64,000 bases of DNA. Origin: an uncultured Christensenella sp. (GTDB lineage: Bacteria > Bacillota > Clostridia > Christensenellales > Pumilibacteraceae). The stretch spans positions 13,942-77,941 of the forward strand of contig CAJTNI010000006.1 in NCBI GenBank assembly GCA_910577945.1, read 5' to 3'. Below are positions 44,237 to 52,633 of this stretch, in pieces. The stretch's first letter is position 1. The number at the start of each line of letters is the position of its first letter. A program made the translations under genes and the position numbers. The notes beneath the pieces were generated by a model. That model had not been told where the DNA came from. It did not search any database and was given only the letters and a program-made list of their open reading frames with translations.

Positions 44237-44890
44237 CTATGCCGTCTTACGATATATAAACAGCCTGCGATTGATTTCGGTAGAAGGCAACGTATAATCT
44301 ATAATTTCGGAAAGCTCGATTTTGTATTTGTTTTCGGTTTTAGTCGTAGCGCGTTCGTCGTTCTGCGTGCGGTAAAGAATGATTTTGCCGTTTTTGTCGG
44401 CGAGCGGCGCGCAATATGACAGCGCGGTGTCGATATCGGCGACCGCGCGAGCGCTGACGGTATCGAACTTGCGCGTTTTTGAGAGCTCCTCGGCGCGAAC
44501 GTGCAGCGTCGAAATATTTTTCATACACAGCTCGAACGACGCGTTCATAATGAGAGTCAGTTTTTTGGCGACGCCGTCGATTCCCAAAAATTCGTGCGGC
44601 GTTACGAGCGCGAGCGGCATGCACGGAAACCCGCCGCCGCAGCCGACGTCGCAGCAAGAGCCGTCGAAATGCTTGTATGGATAAACGCTGTCCAAATAGT
44701 GCTTTATATAGACGTCGTCGAGCGTGCGCAGCGCGGAAATATTTACGACGCGATTGAAATTAAAGTACATTTCGGTCAGCTTATCGAATTTTTGCGACAG
44801 CGTAGGCATGGAATGCGCGAAATGCTCGGACAAAAATTCGTTGAAAATGCGCCTGCCGAGCGAATTTTCGAGTTCCTCGGAGTTTATCAC
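44237..44890 (-). CDS. rsmG: 16S rRNA (guanine527-N7)-methyltransferase RsmG
   Basis: A 217-residue SAM-dependent enzyme: DVGCGGGFPCMPLALVTP is the SAM-binding loop and DTVSARAVADI the active-site block. The start is taken as GTG at 44890, which overlaps the degV stop (GTGA); an upstream ATG would lie deep within degV. Normal length is 210-240 residues. Confidence 0.92.
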   Translation of the reverse strand: MINSEELENSLGRRIFNEFLSEHFAHSMPTLSQKFDKLTEMYFNFNRVVNISALRTLDDVYIKHYLDSVYPYKHFDGSCCDVGCGGGFPCMPLALVTPHEFLGIDGVAKKLTLIMNASFELCMKNISTLHVRAEELSKTRKFDTVSARAVADIDTALSYCAPLADKNGKIILYRTQNDERATTKTENKYKIELSEIIDYTLPSTEINRRLFIYRKTA

Positions 44891-45744
44891 AGCTTTTCTC
44901 CGTCGTTTATGTAGAGAATGCCGAGCGTGCTTTTGCCGCAATGGCTGGTAATAGTCGAGCCTGCGATAGTTTCGATAATGTTTTCGGGCGCAAAGCCGTA
45001 CCCGATAAGCTTTTGTCGCACCGATTCCACAACGTCGGCATCGGCGTACGTGTGAGTTATGAATATGCGCGTTTTGTCGGGACAGTCGTATCTTGAAAAA
45101 GTAAAATCGACGTATTTCAGAATATTTTTCTCGAAGCTGCCCAAGAATTTATGCGAAACCTTGATATTTCCGTCAATAAGCTGCAATGCGGGACGAATGG
45201 AAAACGCTTTTCCGAAAACCGCCGCCAAACCGCTGCATCTGCCGCCCTTGTACAAAAATTCCAACGTGTTTATCATGAACGACGCTTGCAGCTTTTGCTT
45301 GCGCCGCTCTATGATTTCGCAAATCTCTTTTGCGCTTTTCCCGTCGTCGCGCAGGTCCGCCGCCGCGAGCGCCAACAGCCCCGTAGCCGAGGATAGCGCC
45401 TTGCCGTCGATTACGTAAACGTTATCCAAGCGCCTTGCGGCGGTGAGCGCATAGTCGTATGTGGAGGAAATGTTCGACGATATGGCTATATGAATTACCG
45501 AATATCCGTCGTCCGTAAAGGCTTTGAAATAGTCGTAAAAATCCTCAATCGAGCGTGCGGCTGTTTTCGGCAGAGTTTTGGTGTTGTCGTAGAACTCGAA
45601 AATCATTTTCGGGTCGATATCCACGTCGTCCAAATATTGCTTGTCTCCGAGCATTACGTAAAGCGGAAACTCGCCTATATCGCGCGTTTTGAACAGGTCG
45701 TTGAGGTCGGACGCGCTGTCGGTCGTAATCTTTATTTTTTCCAT
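44887..45744 (-). CDS. DegV family fatty-acid-binding protein
   Basis: A 285-residue protein: KITTDSASDLNDLF at the start, AISSNISSTYDYA (the Ser/Thr pair that holds the fatty-acid head) and TLEFLYKGGRCSGLAAVFGK. DegV/FakB proteins present fatty acids to the kinase FakA; no fakA is in the window. It is 9 bp after lepB. Confidence 0.94.
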   Translation of the reverse strand: MEKIKITTDSASDLNDLFKTRDIGEFPLYVMLGDKQYLDDVDIDPKMIFEFYDNTKTLPKTAARSIEDFYDYFKAFTDDGYSVIHIAISSNISSTYDYALTAARRLDNVYVIDGKALSSATGLLALAAADLRDDGKSAKEICEIIERRKQKLQASFMINTLEFLYKGGRCSGLAAVFGKAFSIRPALQLIDGNIKVSHKFLGSFEKNILKYVDFTFSRYDCPDKTRIFITHTYADADVVESVRQKLIGYGFAPENIIETIAGSTITSHCGKSTLGILYINDGEKL

Positions 45745-45753
45745 TTTTACCTC

Positions 45754-46467
45754 TTAATCGTTGAGTGAAAATACAAATCTGAAAAATTTATCGCCGAAGC
45801 CGTTGATTTTCAGCTTTTTTATCAGCTTGCCTCGCACCTTTGAGAGCGGCCGCGCGCCGTAATATCTGGAATCGAGCGAATTATTGCGGTTGTCGCCCAT
45901 AAAATACACGCTGCCGTGCGCAATCTCCACCGACGCGGCGTTTATATCGTCGAACAGCTTATTTTGTTCGGCAGTCGCGTTTTCGGAATCAATCGAAATT
46001 TCCGTCAAATTCGGAATATAACTGCAAATAGGCGTATCGTAATAATTGACAGCTGCGGACATTGCGGCTTTTATATACGGTTCGTCGAGCAAAGTATACT
46101 TATTTTCGCCGTAATTGCGCCTGTAAAGCTCGATTTGTCCGCCCGACTGTGAACGCATAAAAAGCAGTTTGTCGCCGCCAAGCCCTATTACGCGCTTAAT
46201 AAGCATATGTTCTGGCTCTCCGTCCGCCGCGGTGTTGACGGTTATGACGTCGCCGTGCTCCAAGCCGAACGCCAAGCGCTGCACGATAAATAATTGTTTG
46301 TCCTGCAAGGTGTTTTCCATGCTCTCGCCGTCGGTGACGGTAACGTAGAAAAAGCACATAAGCAGAATAATAAATATTTGTAAAAATATAACTAAATATA
46401 GGATAATGAGCGCGGTATTGTTGCGTTTTTTGTCGAGCAGAACCGCGCCGTCGCTGATTTCGTTCAT
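45754..46467 (-). CDS. lepB: Signal peptidase I
   Basis: A 237-residue protein with one N-terminal membrane helix (about 18-42). The catalytic Ser lies in GESMENTL and Lys in MLIKRVIGLGGD; the C-terminal signature is GDNRNNSLDSRYYG. It cuts signal peptides of exported proteins at the outer membrane face. About 60 residues between the Lys block and the last motif are an insertion relative to short Bacillus enzymes. It follows the hydrolase-like gene by 4 bp. Confidence 0.95.
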   Translation of the reverse strand: MNEISDGAVLLDKKRNNTALIILYLVIFLQIFIILLMCFFYVTVTDGESMENTLQDKQLFIVQRLAFGLEHGDVITVNTAADGEPEHMLIKRVIGLGGDKLLFMRSQSGGQIELYRRNYGENKYTLLDEPYIKAAMSAAVNYYDTPICSYIPNLTEISIDSENATAEQNKLFDDINAASVEIAHGSVYFMGDNRNNSLDSRYYGARPLSKVRGKLIKKLKINGFGDKFFRFVFSLND

Positions 46468-46471
46468 ACCG

Positions 46472-48055
46472 CTACACCCACAGCAAGGAGCTTATGATAA
46501 ATTCGTCGTCTGCGGTGAACTCTATCATGATTATATGCGACCAATCGGGCAGCGGACCGCTTGCGCCTTTAAAGTCGAGCGTGGAAAGCGTCAGCTTGTG
46601 CCAGGCGTCGGACGACGGCAATTCCGCTTTGCACGTATAGTAATCGTCCTCGTCCAAAAGCGTGATATTTATCGTATGCGCTTTGCCGCTCACGAGGAGC
46701 TGCAAAAGCGTGCCGTTTGGGGCGCGGTACAGCGGGTCGCCCGTTTTGAAAGTCGCCAAGCTATTCGAGTCGCTGGTTATGCCTTCGATATCGAATAGTC
46801 CGCGCGTCTTTATTACGTTTCCGCCGGCGGGGGACGTCCAAACGTCTTTGCCCATACTGCCGTCGTAAATGAGCCGTTGCCATACGGTTGGCTGCGACGG
46901 AATGCCGAGCATTTTGGGAATTACCGACAGAAGCTGCGAGGATTGAACCGCGCCGCTCTCGTACGTTACGTTCACGAACGCATAAACTGGCTTTTCGTTG
47001 CGTAGCACGTCAATGCGCGCCATGTACTCGCCGTCGCCCAAGCCCAAGAGCTTCGATTTCGTCCAATTTCTGTGAGCGGGATTTTCTATAAAGAACGAAG
47101 TAAACAGTTCTACGTTGACCGCTTTGTCTGCGTGCTCGTCCGCGTCGGGCGACGTATTAAGACTGATATTATAGTAAAGGTGATTATCGGAGTTGGCGGC
47201 TTTTATCGACGGGCGCGGCAAAGCTTCCGTTTCCTTCGCGCAGCTATCGAAAAAGCCGAGTACCTCTTTATAAGCGGGAGTAATTCCCGGCGAGAACGCG
47301 CGTTCGATAATACGGTATCGTTTAAGCGACGCGGTGCTGCCTGCAAGCTCGTTCATGCGGTCGAAAGAACCGTTTTCGTCGTTGGACGCCACAGCCAAAA
47401 ATAACGGCAGTTTGGTAAGCGGCGCGTAAGCGACGGCGGCGAGCGCGGCGCGATACAAAATCATGCTGTCACCCTCGCCTACGATATTCGGTAAAATGTT
47501 GAGTACGGTGGCGCACGCCTTGATATTGTCGTCGACGGCGGCGAGCTTGTAAACCGTACTGCCGCCCAAGCCCTTGCCGAGCGCGAAAATGTTCAGCCCC
47601 GCGCAATAATTTTTGAGCAATATAACGGCTTTTCGCGCAATGCACGTCCAAACAAACCAGCAGCTGCTTAGCGCGTCGTCGGGCGCGAAAAATTCGCGTT
47701 TACCGCGGCAGTTGCATGCGGCGAGCGATTGCGGGTATAGCGTGAATCTGGGGGAAATTTCCGATTCGCCGAGATAATCGAGCGCGGCAACCGAGTAGCC
47801 GTTTTCATACAGCTCGAATATTGCTTTTTCGTCGTTTTGACCGTCGCCCAAATACAGAATAGCGCCCCTTGCGTCGGCGTTCTCGTAAAGCTTGATATAC
47901 GCGCGAACTCGACCGTCTACTGTTGCAAACCCGTCGAAATAAAATTCGCGCACGCGAATACCGTTTTCCGTTTTGTCGGAAAGCGCGGACTCGTTGAGCG
48001 GCAACGCGCCGACGTCGTAATCACGCCATAAATTGTTGGGACTTGTGATAGCCAA
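46472..48055 (-). CDS. Alpha/beta-hydrolase-like protein lacking the nucleophile
   Basis: A 527-residue protein. Residues 1 to about 290 look like an acetyl-esterase/S9-type alpha/beta hydrolase: YSVAALDYLGESEI and the elbow FALGKGLGGSTVYKLAAVDD. The normal elbow is GxSxGG; here it reads GKGLGG, so the Ser is Gly. Residues about 300-527 form beta-rich modules (YYTCKAELPSSDAWHKLTLS), like a carbohydrate-binding or lectin fold. No signal peptide. It heads the lepB-degV-rsmG run behind a consensus promoter. A non-catalytic binding role is inferred. Confidence 0.7.
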   Translation of the reverse strand: MAITSPNNLWRDYDVGALPLNESALSDKTENGIRVREFYFDGFATVDGRVRAYIKLYENADARGAILYLGDGQNDEKAIFELYENGYSVAALDYLGESEISPRFTLYPQSLAACNCRGKREFFAPDDALSSCWFVWTCIARKAVILLKNYCAGLNIFALGKGLGGSTVYKLAAVDDNIKACATVLNILPNIVGEGDSMILYRAALAAVAYAPLTKLPLFLAVASNDENGSFDRMNELAGSTASLKRYRIIERAFSPGITPAYKEVLGFFDSCAKETEALPRPSIKAANSDNHLYYNISLNTSPDADEHADKAVNVELFTSFFIENPAHRNWTKSKLLGLGDGEYMARIDVLRNEKPVYAFVNVTYESGAVQSSQLLSVIPKMLGIPSQPTVWQRLIYDGSMGKDVWTSPAGGNVIKTRGLFDIEGITSDSNSLATFKTGDPLYRAPNGTLLQLLVSGKAHTINITLLDEDDYYTCKAELPSSDAWHKLTLSTLDFKGASGPLPDWSHIIMIEFTADDEFIISSLLWV

Positions 48056-48087
48056 GCAGCATACCCCTAGCGAATTTGTTACCGCTT

Positions 48088-48116
48088 ATTATATACCAAT
48101 ATCGGGTTATTGTCAA
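48088..48116 (-). promoter_or_regulatory. Consensus promoter of the hydrolase-lepB-degV-rsmG operon
   Basis: On the minus strand TTGACA (48116-48111), 17 bp, TATAAT (48093-48088), 33 bp before the ATG at 48055. Confidence 0.85.
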
Positions 48117-48282
48117 GTGTTAATTCTTAATACAAGCAGCCAAACACACGCGACAAAACCGCGTTAATCGCGTAAAACAGCCGTCTTTGTCGTAATACGC
48201 GCGCTTGATAAAAATCGACGCGTATCGCAATTTATAATTTTCATGCGCAAAGCGTTCGACGCGGGCATAATTTGCTATTCGC

Positions 48283-48311
48283 TTGACTTTATTATATGCG
48301 CCGTGTATAAT
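48283..48311 (+). promoter_or_regulatory. Promoter of parB
   Basis: TTGACT (48283-48288), 17 bp, TATAAT (48306-48311), followed by GGAGG before the ATG at 48339. Confidence 0.82.
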
Positions 48312-48338
48312 TAAACAAAATCAACCGCGGAGGTAATT

Positions 48339-49217
48339 ATGTCACCCGTAAGAAAAGGCGGCTTGGGCAGGGGCTTAGGCGCATTGCTCAGCGACATCGA
48401 GGAAGAATCGATTATCAATTCGAGCGAATCGTCGGAGATTATGCTCGCAAATATAATACCCAATATCGACCAGCCGCGCAAAAGCTTCGACGACAGCGCG
48501 CTCGCCGAGCTCTCGGAAAGCATTAAGCGTCACGGCGTAATTACGCCGCTAATCGTAACGCCTACCGACGACGGCAAATATATGATTATCGCAGGCGAAC
48601 GCCGTTATCGCGCGGCAAAGCTTGCGGGGCTGTTGACAGTGCCAGCATGCGTGCGCGATTACACCGACGAGCAAGTAGCCGAAATTTCGATTATAGAAAA
48701 CATTCAGCGCGAGGACCTCAATCCAATGGAATTTGCGTTTGCCGTAAAGGACCTAATCGACAATTACGGCTATACGCAAGAGGAAGCGGCGACGCGCTTG
48801 GGCAAGGCGCGCCCCACTATCGCAAACCTGCTGCGTCTTATAGATTTGAGCGAGCCCGTGCGCGCGCTCGTAAAGAGCGGCAGACTGTCCGCAGGGCACG
48901 CGCGCTGCTTGGTCGTAGTTACCGACCCCGTTAAGCAGTTGGAGCTGGCGGAAAAAGGCTGCGACGACAAAATGAGCGTGCGCGAGTTTGAAAAGTTCGT
49001 TAAAAAAGCGATTTCGCCCGCAAAGGTCGTTCAGCCCATGACGCAGAGCTTGGAGCTAAAAGACATGATAAACCGCATGCAGCGCACGCTGCGCACAAAG
49101 GTGTCGCTGCTCGGAAACGACCATAAAGGGCGCATATTCATTGACTACTACACCGCGGACGACCTGTCGCGCATAGAGAAAATGCTCGCTCACTTGGAGA
49201 GAACCTATTCCGAATAA
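48339..49217 (+). CDS. parB: Chromosome-partitioning CTPase ParB/Spo0J
   Basis: A 292-residue protein. RKGGLGRGLGALL at the N-terminus contacts ParA; IPNIDQPRKSFDD, AGERRYRAAKLA (CTP-binding) and ENIQREDLNPME are ParB-box motifs; a helix-turn-helix (YTQEEAATRLGKARPTIANL) binds parS. The C-terminus dimerises. Four parS sites lie within 185 bp past the stop. It has its own promoter because parA is elsewhere (3790-4602). Confidence 0.97.
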   Translation: MSPVRKGGLGRGLGALLSDIEEESIINSSESSEIMLANIIPNIDQPRKSFDDSALAELSESIKRHGVITPLIVTPTDDGKYMIIAGERRYRAAKLAGLLTVPACVRDYTDEQVAEISIIENIQREDLNPMEFAFAVKDLIDNYGYTQEEAATRLGKARPTIANLLRLIDLSEPVRALVKSGRLSAGHARCLVVVTDPVKQLELAEKGCDDKMSVREFEKFVKKAISPAKVVQPMTQSLELKDMINRMQRTLRTKVSLLGNDHKGRIFIDYYTADDLSRIEKMLAHLERTYSE

Positions 49218-49218
49218 A

Positions 49219-49234
49219 CGTTCCACGTGGAACA
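49219..49234. promoter_or_regulatory. parS site 1
   Basis: CGTTCCACGTGGAACA matches the parS consensus TGTTNCACGTGAAACA with a perfect CACGTG core, 2 bases past the parB stop. Confidence 0.85.
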
Positions 49235-49262
49235 AACCGTTAGGCAGTATGAATATAATTGA

Positions 49263-49302
49263 CAAACGAAAACGGACGGTAAAAGCCGCCCGTTTTCGTT
49301 TG
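49263..49302. terminator. Terminator after parB
   Basis: CAAACGAAAACGG.CGG pairs with CCG.CCGTTTTCGTTTG around TAAAAG. It lies between parS sites 1 and 2. Confidence 0.7.
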
Positions 49303-49308
49303 CTCGAT

Positions 49309-49324
49309 TGTTTCACGTGGAACA
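49309..49324. promoter_or_regulatory. parS site 2
   Basis: TGTTTCACGTGGAACA, a full-length match to the ParB-binding 16-mer. Confidence 0.9.
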
Positions 49325-49346
49325 AACGGGAAAGTCGAGAAAATAA

Positions 49347-49362
49347 TGTTCCACGTGAAACA
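49347..49362. promoter_or_regulatory. parS site 3
   Basis: TGTTCCACGTGAAACA, identical to site 4 and to the Bacillus-type consensus. Confidence 0.92.
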
Positions 49363-49385
49363 TTACGAGAAAATCGAGGTAATAA

Positions 49386-49401
49386 TGTTCCACGTGAAAC
49401 A
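49386..49401. promoter_or_regulatory. parS site 4
   Basis: TGTTCCACGTGAAACA. Sites 3 and 4 are 39 bp apart in a short direct repeat (GAGAAAAT.ATGTTCC / GAGGTAATAATGTTCC), as if one site was duplicated. Confidence 0.92.
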
Positions 49402-49434
49402 AAACCCCCTTTTGTCGCTTGCAAGAGGGGGTTT
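49402..49434. terminator. Bidirectional terminator between parB/parS and the ferritin-like gene
   Basis: AAACCCCCT pairs with AGGGGGTTT; A/T tracts lie on both sides. It ends the convergent ferritin-like gene 12 bases after its stop. Confidence 0.8.
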
Positions 49435-49445
49435 GCGAAATTGTA

Positions 49446-50705
49446 TTAAACGTCCTTTCGTCTGCCGAGGTCTATATTGTCCTCTTTGCGGTTGCGCAGG
49501 CTCTTTACGGGGTGGTCGGCTACCGTAAAGCGGTAATCTTCGCCGAATTCGCTTATATAACTGTCGATGACCTTGTGGCTGGCGACGGCGGACGGCGTTT
49601 TGTTTATGGCGGAGTTGTACTTAAAGTATTGATAATCGTCGGGCACGTTGTTCAAATCGGTGTACTCCTCTAATACGGAGGTGTTGCCGACGGTGTTTTT
49701 GAGAATGTTGCGAATATAGTGTTTGTTCTTTTCGTGATTGTCGTTAAACGTAAGCAGCTGCGGGAATTCCGCGTCGGGAATTATCTGCGCCCATTCTTTC
49801 TTTTCGTATTTTTTGAGGAGCGAAGCGGCGTAATGCAGGTGCGCAAGCTCTTGCTCGTAGTGCATGGTCCAAATTTTTTTGGCGATTTCGTCGGTCTCCT
49901 CGCTCATTGCCGAATAGTACAAATAGCATTCGGCATATTCGTGCATCAAAAGGCATTCGAGCCAGGTAGACGTGGGGTCCATAAGCGATTCGTATTGCGT
50001 AACGTGCTGCTCCTCTACCATGCCGATTTCCAAAAACAGCTTGCGCCCGAGGTCCGAGCCTGCGTAGAAAGTGCCGACGTTCATATAGTAGTTCATAGTT
50101 TGCTGTTCGGCGGCGGTAATCGTCATGGTGTGCAGCTTGGTCGCGAGCGACGCGTCGGGCGTTATGGGGCGGCGAACGTCGTCAAACGGGTGGCGGTGCT
50201 CGGCGATAGTCGGTCTGCCCGGCATAATTTCGGTGTAGCTGCCGACGAGCTTTTCGCCCGTAATACCCTGTTCCATCTCCAAAAGGTCGCTGTATCGATA
50301 CAGGTGGTCGAAATCCTCCAACAGCGCGAAATCCAAGGCGGCTTTTACGTACTTGTTCTTTTCGGTTTGCGCTAAAATCGCCGTAAGGTCAACGGCGAGC
50401 TGCTCGTACGAAATCGTCGTTTCCAAAATCGTTTCGTCCTTGGGCTTAAAGTACGACAGCCGCTTTTGCTGCTGCTGTTCGAGCTTGCGCAGGAGCGCGA
50501 CGTCGCGGCGCAGGTTGTTGTCGGTCGTATGGCGGCAAAGCTGGTGCATAAACCAATTTTGCTCGAATTCCGTACCGTTTAAGAGAATGGTGCGCACCTT
50601 AGTGTACGCATCGGTTGCATGCTTGTCGTATGCCGTGGGATAAAGCTTTTTCCAATCGTCAAAGCACTTTTCGATTTTGCACGGCTTTTCGTTAAATGGA
50701 TTCAT
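49446..50705 (-). CDS. Ferritin-like superfamily protein
   Basis: A 419-residue protein not matched to a named family. Helical pairs carry Glu/His motifs of di-iron four-helix bundles: VEEQHVTQYES (ExxH-type), LLMHEYAECYLYYSAM and HYEQELAHLHYA, with an earlier FALLEDFDHLYRY. This suggests a ferritin-like, rubrerythrin-like or catalase-like metal site. The N-terminal 130 residues are an additional helical domain. No signal peptide. The ATG at 50705 has GGAGG 8 bases upstream; the longer frame extends into the intergenic region. Substrate unknown. Confidence 0.75.
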   Translation of the reverse strand: MNPFNEKPCKIEKCFDDWKKLYPTAYDKHATDAYTKVRTILLNGTEFEQNWFMHQLCRHTTDNNLRRDVALLRKLEQQQQKRLSYFKPKDETILETTISYEQLAVDLTAILAQTEKNKYVKAALDFALLEDFDHLYRYSDLLEMEQGITGEKLVGSYTEIMPGRPTIAEHRHPFDDVRRPITPDASLATKLHTMTITAAEQQTMNYYMNVGTFYAGSDLGRKLFLEIGMVEEQHVTQYESLMDPTSTWLECLLMHEYAECYLYYSAMSEETDEIAKKIWTMHYEQELAHLHYAASLLKKYEKKEWAQIIPDAEFPQLLTFNDNHEKNKHYIRNILKNTVGNTSVLEEYTDLNNVPDDYQYFKYNSAINKTPSAVASHKVIDSYISEFGEDYRFTVADHPVKSLRNRKEDNIDLGRRKDV

Positions 50706-50771
50706 GTGAAAACCTCCATGCCAACAATTATGGGCTAAGTGCGCGGTATTTAAACTATTTATGCGAAAACG

Positions 50772-50802
50772 TTGACTATTTTTTGCCGAATGTGATATTA
50801 TA
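50772..50802 (+). promoter_or_regulatory. Promoter of the phospholipase-D gene (leaderless)
   Basis: TTGACT at 50772-50777; the -10 is TATTAT at 50797-50802 with a TG upstream (spacer 19) or ATATTA at 50795 (spacer 17). Either puts the transcript start at about the ATG at 50809. Confidence 0.55.
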
Positions 50803-50808
50803 TCGGCA

Positions 50809-52260
50809 ATGAATTCGCTTAACAAGAACAAGGCTGTCGCCTTATACGAAACCCGACTGCGCGTCGGGTATGTGGTAACTACGCTCGTTTGCTATATCGT
50901 TGCGTTGCTGCTTTGGTATGTGCTTTGCGTGATTACGCCGTATATGGACTCGGTGACGGTTAGCGCGGAGAATTCCGCGAGAGTTACGCGCGTCGCATTG
51001 TCCGCCACGACGGAGCAGCAAGCGGCGTCGGAATCGGAAAAAGAACGCGCCGCGCTGCTGCCTACGAGCGAGCGGTCGTTTTTGCTGCGGCTTAATTTGA
51101 TAGAGAGCGCGCAAAAGTCAATCGACCACATGGTGTACGACACGTACGAGGAGCCGTATTCGATTTATTATTACACCGCGCTTGCGCGCGCCGCCGACCG
51201 CGGCGTTAAGGTGCGTATTATTTTGGACGGCAAAATGGGCAGGCTGAGCGGCGACTTGTCGAAGATAGGTAAAATCGTGAGCAGTCACGACAATATCGAG
51301 CTGTATTACTTTAACGGCATAAACCTGTGGAAGCCCGCGGGCTTAATGGTGCTCATGCACGACAAGGTGACGATAATAGATTGCGAAAAGCTGCTCGTCG
51401 GCGGCGTAAACATGGGCTCGTCGGCGTATCTTTACAATTACGATATGGAGGTGCTGATAAGCAACAGCGGAGAGCGCGGCAGCGCGGGTCAAGCCGCGCA
51501 ATATTTCGAACGAATGAAAAACAGCGAATTTTGTAAACGCTCGACGGCAAAGAGCTTTGACCGCGCGGCAAAAGCGGAGTACGAGAAGCGGTTCGAGGAG
51601 TTTTACGGCAAAAGCGAGCTTGCCGCCGCGGAAATGGATTATTCGCAAACGGGCGTTCCGATTGACAAATGCACGTTTTTGACAAACGAGATTACGGGCG
51701 GAAAAAAAGAGCCGATAATCTTGCAGGCGCTGTTTAACCTCGCGGAGGGCTCAAAAAAATCCAAGTGGGTTACGCCTTACGCGCTGCTCACCGACAAAAA
51801 GATAAAACGCTTGCGAGAAATCGCACAAGCGAGCGACGAGTTCGAGCTTGTCACAAATTCGCTGTACAATACCCGCAACGTAGCGTATGCCAAATACTAT
51901 TTCTCCCGCCGCGATTTCGTTTCCGACAGTATAGCCTTGTGGGAATTTCAGGCAGATAACCAACTGCACGCAAAAATATACACGTTCGACGGCAGATACA
52001 GCGTAATCGGCTCCTTCAACCTCGACGAGCGCAGCGCGCATATAGACACAGAAGCGGTTTTGGTAATAGATTCGCCCGCGTTCACCGCCGTCGTGGACGA
52101 ATATATAAATTATGAATTTATAAATAATAGCTTGCGCGTCGGCAGCGATAACGGGTATATGCCGAGCGAAAACGGCGTTGTTGCGGGCAAGGTATCGGGC
52201 GGAAAAACGTTTAAGTACCTGCTGTACGGCATGCTCGGTTGCGTGGTTAATTTGATTTAG
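50809..52260 (+). CDS. Membrane-anchored phospholipase-D family protein (cardiolipin synthase-like)
   Basis: A 483-residue protein with one N-terminal membrane helix (about 22-46). Two HKD motifs are intact: MHDKVTIIDCEKLLVGGVN (HxKxxxxD) at about 183 and LHAKIYTFDGRYSVIGSFNL at about 386. Such enzymes transfer phosphatidyl groups, for example in cardiolipin synthesis, or hydrolyse phosphodiesters. There is no ribosome site before the ATG at 50809 and the promoter abuts it, so a leaderless message is likely. The last residues (YLLYGMLGCVVNLI) may form a second membrane segment. Confidence 0.85.
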   Translation: MNSLNKNKAVALYETRLRVGYVVTTLVCYIVALLLWYVLCVITPYMDSVTVSAENSARVTRVALSATTEQQAASESEKERAALLPTSERSFLLRLNLIESAQKSIDHMVYDTYEEPYSIYYYTALARAADRGVKVRIILDGKMGRLSGDLSKIGKIVSSHDNIELYYFNGINLWKPAGLMVLMHDKVTIIDCEKLLVGGVNMGSSAYLYNYDMEVLISNSGERGSAGQAAQYFERMKNSEFCKRSTAKSFDRAAKAEYEKRFEEFYGKSELAAAEMDYSQTGVPIDKCTFLTNEITGGKKEPIILQALFNLAEGSKKSKWVTPYALLTDKKIKRLREIAQASDEFELVTNSLYNTRNVAYAKYYFSRRDFVSDSIALWEFQADNQLHAKIYTFDGRYSVIGSFNLDERSAHIDTEAVLVIDSPAFTAVVDEYINYEFINNSLRVGSDNGYMPSENGVVAGKVSGGKTFKYLLYGMLGCVVNLI

Positions 52261-52328
52261 CGCGCGGCGTCTTAACGGGCGTGCGCGCGAATATAATTAT
52301 GTAAAAGCGTGATTACTTTAATCGTGCT

Positions 52329-52541
52329 TTAATATTCGGTTCTGCCGCACAGGACGTCGATGCTTACGTCGAAATAATCGGCGAGACACCAGCACATGAT
52401 AATGCTCGGCTCAATAATTCCCTTTTCCCAACGCGACAAATTCGCTTGACTTGTGCCGATTTCCTTCGCCAATCTGCGCTGAGACATGTGCTGAGACTCG
52501 CGAAATTCGGCTATCTTGTTGTTTTTGAAATCGACCTGCAT
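52329..52541 (-). CDS. Small XRE-family regulator
   Basis: A 70-residue single-domain HTH protein: NKIAEFRESQHMSQRRLAKE, IGTSQANLSRWEKGIIEPSI and the closing FDVSIDVLCGRTEY. The ATG at 52541 gives the usual short form; a longer frame would start inside the operator region. It is divergent from a small membrane protein whose promoter carries mirrored operator sites. Confidence 0.88.
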   Translation of the reverse strand: MQVDFKNNKIAEFRESQHMSQRRLAKEIGTSQANLSRWEKGIIEPSIIMCWCLADYFDVSIDVLCGRTEY

Positions 52542-52552
52542 GGCAAAATTAT

Positions 52553-52603
52553 ATACAAATATGTATAAAAACACTTGACATATACATATTTGTATCATAT
52601 AAT
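52553..52603. promoter_or_regulatory. Divergent operator-promoter region
   Basis: ATACAAATATGTAT (52553-52566) and its exact reverse complement ATACATATTTGTAT (52582-52595) flank 15 bp. On the plus strand TTGACA (52575-52580), 17 bp and TATAAT (52598-52603) form a perfect promoter whose spacer contains the second site. Binding by the XRE protein is inferred. Confidence 0.75.
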
Positions 52604-52633
52604 ATCATATATTTAACCTAATGGAGGAATAAA

